This document shows, piece by piece, positions 7,760 through 10,477 of a stretch of DNA of 10,477 bases (its first letter is position 1; each line of letters begins with the position of its first letter). The stretch comes from Alphaproteobacteria bacterium (GTDB lineage: Bacteria > Pseudomonadota > Alphaproteobacteria > Caulobacterales > Maricaulaceae). The stretch spans positions 1 to 10,477 of the forward strand of contig JAUIEH010000052.1 of NCBI GenBank assembly GCA_030428405.1. The letters are read 5' to 3'. The notes under the pieces are model-generated. The model worked only from the letters and a program-made list of their open reading frames with translations, did not search any database and was not told where the DNA came from. The position numbers were made by a program, and so were the translations under genes.

Positions 7760-7788
7760 GGTCTAACTGACGTTGACGTTAACGTCAA
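7760..7788 (-). promoter_or_regulatory. Candidate merR/operon promoter
   Basis: Reading the minus strand, TTGACGT (7788-7782) is followed by 14 nt and GTTAGACC (7767-7760). This fits the Caulobacter housekeeping promoter consensus as I recall it (TTGACGS, 10-14 nt, GCTANAWC), with two mismatches in the -10. Transcription would start about 7753-7755, at or next to the ATG. The match is by eye and from remembered consensus. Confidence 0.5.
7773..7788. promoter_or_regulatory. Perfect 16-bp palindrome, probable MerR-regulator operator
   Basis: TTGACGTTAACGTCAA is identical to its reverse complement. A further TGACGT at 7768-7773 repeats the half site in direct orientation. It lies 20-35 bp upstream of merR and covers the -35 of the candidate merR promoter. 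Its ACGT-rich palindromic form resembles sites described for LiuR-type MerR regulators of fatty- and branched-chain-acid catabolism (from memory). I found no second copy in the other intergenic gaps. Confidence 0.65.
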
Positions 7789-7883
7789 GCAACCCGGTCG
7801 CGGTTTCGGTCGGTTTCAATTGCAGCCGGCGCAAAGGCTTTGCCGACGAATCACCTGAATCTTTCAAAAATCCTGAATCAGCC

Positions 7884-7892
7884 TGTGGATGA
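7884..7892 (-). promoter_or_regulatory. DnaA-box-like sequence 1
   Basis: The minus strand reads TCATCCACA, one mismatch from the DnaA box TTATCCACA. It is one of two same-orientation near-consensus boxes 30 bp apart upstream of podJ. DnaA is known to regulate podJ in Caulobacter, which makes this position plausible. Confidence 0.45.
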
Positions 7893-7913
7893 ATGCGGGC
7901 CGGCGGATCTGAC

Positions 7914-7922
7914 GGTGGATAA
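7914..7922 (-). promoter_or_regulatory. DnaA-box-like sequence 2
   Basis: The minus strand reads TTATCCACC, one mismatch (the last base) from TTATCCACA. It has the same orientation as the first box and lies about three helical turns from it, just upstream of the candidate podJ promoter. Confidence 0.45.
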
Positions 7923-7926
7923 GCGA

Positions 7927-7955
7927 CTGACGCAGCGTCTCGAATCAGCTTTACC
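7927..7955 (+). promoter_or_regulatory. Candidate podJ promoter
   Basis: CTGACGC (7927-7933), 14 nt, then GCTTTACC (7948-7955). This matches the remembered Caulobacter housekeeping consensus with one mismatch in the -35 and two in the -10, and has the same 14-nt spacer as the merR promoter on the other strand. A GANTC site (7942-7946) ends one base before the -10, a placement that suits GcrA action. Predicted start is near 7960, giving a leader of about 150 nt. Confidence 0.4.
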
Positions 7956-7965
7956 GGTCGTTAAC
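7950..7965 (+). promoter_or_regulatory. CtrA-box-like sequence overlapping the podJ promoter
   Basis: TTTACCGGTCGTTAAC matches the full CtrA site TTAA-N7-TTAAC at eight of nine fixed positions with the exact 7-nt spacer. It covers the -10 and likely start of the candidate podJ promoter, the geometry of a repressor site. CtrA represses podJ in Caulobacter, so function is plausible. Confidence 0.5.
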
Positions 7966-8110
7966 GCAGTACCTTCGAGGCTGCGCGCATGCGCATTGAA
8001 TGATGCGGACCAAATCAGCGTATCGCTCCTGAGCGCGCCGGGCGCGGAACGAAGCAGCGAATACGCGCCGGCATGGCGCAGACGCGCCGCGATTAAGGGG
8101 AGCTGCTGAA

Positions 8111-10477
8111 ATGGCGGCTGAAAGCTGGAGCCTCAGAGGCGTCGATCGACGCACGCGGGAAGCAGCCCTTACGGCGGCGCGCAAGGAAGGCATAACCGTC
8201 GGCGAGTGGCTGAACCGCCAGGTGCTTGGCGAAGACGGCCAGCCTTTGCCTGAAAATGGCGGCGGCGCGAACACGGCTCGTCCGCATTATTCCCCCGGCG
8301 AACCCGACAATGTCAGCGAAGCGCTCGAGCGCCTGGCGCGCCGCATAGAGGCCGCCGAACACCGCTCCACCCTCGCGATCACCGGCATCGACCAATCCGT
8401 GCTCGGTCTCATTTCCCGGCTGCAGAACGCCGAGGAGAACCAAAGCAAGCTCGCTGTCGCTCAAGACGGCACGCTCTCGAATCTGCGCGAGACGCAGGAC
8501 GCGCTGGCGCGGCGCATCGCCAAGCTGGAAACTGATGGCGGCGCCGCGCAGCTCGAATCGCTCAAGGCGCTGCAATCCGCGCTCGATAAAGTCACCGAGC
8601 AAGCCGAAGAGCAGGAACGCCAGGCCAAGCGCCGCATTGATGACGTCCGCACCAATGTCGACGAGGTCGCCGACCGCGTCGATCGCTCGGTCAAGGAAAT
8701 CTATAAGCGCGTCGACGAAGCCGGCGAGACGAATGAGATCCAGCTTCGCAAGATGCGCGACGACTTCGAGCGCGCGCTGGAAGAAAAATTCGGCGGCAAA
8801 AGCCTCGCCGGTCTTGAGGAAGCGCTTGAAAAGGTCTCCGGCCGTCTCGGCCAGGCCGAACAGCTCACCAATAACGCTGTGCGCGCGCTGGAAGCGACAT
8901 TCGCCAGTCTGGACGAGCGCGTTCGCGAAGCCGAAAGCGCCTTCGCCAAAACCGTCACCGAATCCGGCGCGGACGCTCAGCGTCTGATTTCCGAGATCGA
9001 AACGCGCGTAGACGGGCGCGTGGATGAACTGGCCGCGCGCCTCGACGAACGCGCCGGCGGCGTGGAAGGCCGCGTCGAAGCGGCTGAGAAATCGGCTCAG
9101 GAAGCCGTCGCCAAAGGCGAAGAGACGCGCTCCAAGCTCGGTGCAAAGCTTGAATCGCTGCAAGAGACGCTGCGCTCCGTGCTCGGACGCGCCGAGGCCA
9201 CCAATGAGCGCATCGAGGAAGTCGCCGAACAGGTCGGCTCCGTTGATGCGCGCATCGCCGATGTCGATGGCCGCGCTGCAGCGATTGAGCAGTCCTTCCA
9301 GGAACGTTTTGGCTCGTTGAGCGATCAGCTCTCGGCCATGGTCGCTGAAACGCGCACGGAGATCGCGCGCGAGCTTGAACAGGCCGCCGAAGATCCGCGC
9401 GTCGACAGGCTCGAACAGCGCCTGGCTGCAATTCACAGCCGCGTCACCGAAGCTGAGCGCCGTCACGCCGACACGCTCGACAAGGTCGCCAATGAGGTGG
9501 CGCGCATGGCGGGCGCGGTCGAGAACCGGCTGCGCCAGACCGAACAGCGCGCGGAAGCTCTTGCGGCGGATAATTCCGGCCTCGCCGAAATCGACCGCGT
9601 GCTCGAAACGCGTCTGCGCGAAATCGAAGCCAATAGCGCCCACGCCATCGACCGCGTCGGCGACGAAGTCGGGCGCATGGCGGATCGCCTGAGCGACCGC
9701 ATTTCCGACACTGAGCGCCGCTCCTTCGAAGCCATCGAGGATATGAGCGAGCGCATGTCGGGCCTGGCGGCGCGCATTGGCGATGAAGGCGTCGGCGAGG
9801 ACATCGCCAAGCTGCTCGAAGCCAGCGAACAGCGCACTTCGCGCATGGTTGAAGAAGCCATGCAGGGCGTGCGCGAGACGGCGCGCGACGAGGTCTCTCC
9901 GATACAGGGCGCGCTGGCGAAACTGTCAGAGCGTCTTGAAGCGCTCGAAGACGGCGCAGCGCCCGCCTTCTCCAATCGCCCCCCGCCTCCGGCCGAGTTC
10001 GAAGTCGAACCGCCGCCATTCGACGATGCGCCGGATGCGCACGCAGAATCGGCGGAGCCGGATGAGGACGCGCCGGACACGAGGAGCTCAAACGGCCCTT
10101 TCGGCGGGCCGGCCTTTTCGGCCGGCGCCGACGAGGCGGCTGAGCTCGCTGAGGACGCGACCAGTCCATTCTCGGACACTGAGATTGATCCCGCCGAAGT
10201 CGACGACGCCGCTCACGCGCTCGCCGCAGTGGAGAGCGATCTCGCCGAATTGCTCCATGAGGATGACGACGCAGACGAATATGCCGAGGACGCGCCGGTT
10301 GAGGACGAACTCGACCAAGAGCTAGAGCCAGAGCTCGAAGCTCAGGACGTCGAAGCCGACCTCGAAAAAACGTCGGACCAGGACGAAGTCGAGGACGAGG
10401 ACGCCGCGCCGCCGCCCTTCGACGACGCCGCAGCCTTCGCGCGCGCGCTCGAACGCGAACACGATCAGGCCGACTCG
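8111..10477 (+). CDS. podJ: PodJ-like polar organelle development / localization protein (partial, C-terminus cut by window edge)
   Basis: PodJ is a polar scaffold of alphaproteobacteria that recruits signalling and surface-structure factors to the new cell pole. The 789 codons seen run open from ATG to the right edge. Residues 5-40 hold the conserved N-terminal motif (SWSLRGVD, then TREAALTAARKEG, then VGEWLN), which I recognise from PodJ proteins. Residues 41-68 are a flexible linker. Residues ~68-615 are heptad-rich, highly charged coiled coil with a repeat of about 29 residues at 441-555. Residues ~615-789 are disordered and acidic: I count 59 D/E and 5 K/R in 621-789, with proline clusters. 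No membrane segment is reached. Full-length family members continue into a transmembrane helix, Sel1 repeats and a peptidoglycan-binding domain. The start is supported by AAGGGGAG at 8095-8102, 8 nt before the ATG. Another coiled-coil polarity protein with the same N-terminal motif is the main alternative. Confidence 0.85.
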   Translation, partial: MAAESWSLRGVDRRTREAALTAARKEGITVGEWLNRQVLGEDGQPLPENGGGANTARPHYSPGEPDNVSEALERLARRIEAAEHRSTLAITGIDQSVLGLISRLQNAEENQSKLAVAQDGTLSNLRETQDALARRIAKLETDGGAAQLESLKALQSALDKVTEQAEEQERQAKRRIDDVRTNVDEVADRVDRSVKEIYKRVDEAGETNEIQLRKMRDDFERALEEKFGGKSLAGLEEALEKVSGRLGQAEQLTNNAVRALEATFASLDERVREAESAFAKTVTESGADAQRLISEIETRVDGRVDELAARLDERAGGVEGRVEAAEKSAQEAVAKGEETRSKLGAKLESLQETLRSVLGRAEATNERIEEVAEQVGSVDARIADVDGRAAAIEQSFQERFGSLSDQLSAMVAETRTEIARELEQAAEDPRVDRLEQRLAAIHSRVTEAERRHADTLDKVANEVARMAGAVENRLRQTEQRAEALAADNSGLAEIDRVLETRLREIEANSAHAIDRVGDEVGRMADRLSDRISDTERRSFEAIEDMSERMSGLAARIGDEGVGEDIAKLLEASEQRTSRMVEEAMQGVRETARDEVSPIQGALAKLSERLEALEDGAAPAFSNRPPPPAEFEVEPPPFDDAPDAHAESAEPDEDAPDTRSSNGPFGGPAFSAGADEAAELAEDATSPFSDTEIDPAEVDDAAHALAAVESDLAELLHEDDDADEYAEDAPVEDELDQELEPELEAQDVEADLEKTSDQDEVEDEDAAPPPFDDAAAFARALEREHDQADS

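Larger units (their letters stand above)
7848..7946. promoter_or_regulatory. Cluster of four GANTC (CcrM methylation) sites
   Basis: GAATC occurs at 7848-7852, 7857-7861, 7875-7879 and 7942-7946. In alphaproteobacteria GANTC is methylated by CcrM, and GcrA acts with sigma-70 at methylated sites near promoters. At this base composition one site per roughly 300 bp would be expected by chance, so four in 99 bp is dense. Single sites also occur in coding sequence (for example 8555, 8960, 9152), so motif presence alone is not specific. Confidence 0.6.
7754..8110. other. Divergent intergenic region between merR and podJ
   Basis: This 357-bp region separates the minus-strand beta-oxidation cluster from podJ. 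The merR-proximal 40 bp hold the palindrome and the merR promoter. From 7848 to 7965 there is a cluster of GAATC sites, DnaA-like boxes, a candidate podJ promoter and a CtrA-like box, described separately. From 7966 to 8094 I see no clear element; it would be the podJ leader if transcription starts near 7960. I found no convincing small gene or terminator in it. Confidence 0.8.

Noticed and set aside
7848..7965. Replication origin
   Set aside because: Only two imperfect DnaA-like boxes and no AT-rich unwinding region or origin-linked genes; a cell-cycle promoter explains the motifs better.
7985..7994. Palindrome GCGCATGCGC as an operator
   Set aside because: Short, GC-only alternating pattern that arises easily at this base composition, with no supporting context.
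7840..8109. 89-codon frame with a TTG start ending one base before the podJ ATG
   Set aside because: Poor start, no proper Shine-Dalgarno spacing, no recognisable motif, and it runs through the GANTC/DnaA/CtrA motif cluster. It might matter only if ribosome profiling showed translation.
8093..9643. 516-codon open frame on the minus strand
   Set aside because: Antisense shadow of podJ. Its Phe/Leu/Gly-rich repetitive look is the mirror of the charged coiled-coil codons, and it has no known motif.

Overview
The window looks like an alphaproteobacterial chromosome. It is GC-rich, the last gene is a PodJ-type polarity protein (a family found in Caulobacterales, Rhizobiales and their relatives), and the intergenic region before it carries GANTC, DnaA-box-like and CtrA-box-like sequences in the style of Caulobacter cell-cycle promoters. 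I cannot name a genus from the sequence. I see no mobile element, CRISPR array, tRNA or rRNA, and no sign of recent transfer.

Left and centre (1-7753, all on the minus strand) is a compact fatty-acid beta-oxidation cluster. In transcription order it holds: a MerR-family regulator; a ~600-residue acyl-CoA dehydrogenase with a C-terminal extension; a second acyl-CoA dehydrogenase resembling long-chain acyl-CoA dehydrogenase; a PaaI-type hotdog thioesterase; an OsmC-family peroxide-reducing protein; a degradative thiolase; and a multifunctional enoyl-CoA hydratase / 3-hydroxyacyl-CoA dehydrogenase (FadJ/FadB type) cut by the left edge. Spacing is 66, 39, -4, -1, 99 and 27 bp, so most or all of it probably forms one operon. 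Together these genes cover every step of the spiral: two dehydrogenases for oxidation, FadJ for hydration and the second oxidation, and the thiolase for cleavage. The thioesterase can release stalled acyl-CoA. The OsmC protein may reduce peroxides formed alongside. The MerR protein is the obvious candidate regulator: a perfect 16-bp palindrome lies just upstream of its start, over a plausible -35 element.

Right of centre (7754-8110) is a 357-bp divergent intergenic region. It contains the MerR operator and promoter. On the podJ side it holds four GAATC sites within 99 bp, two near-consensus DnaA boxes, and a near-consensus CtrA box that overlaps the -10 of a candidate promoter. This is the most interesting non-coding part of the window.

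Right end (8111-10477, plus strand) is the N-terminal part of a PodJ-like scaffold: a conserved N-terminal motif, about 550 residues of predicted coiled coil with a ~29-residue repeat, then a strongly acidic, proline-containing disordered segment. The gene runs off the window before any transmembrane or periplasmic part.

I find no clearly undescribed system. The genes belong to known families; the new material is mainly regulatory architecture and gene association.
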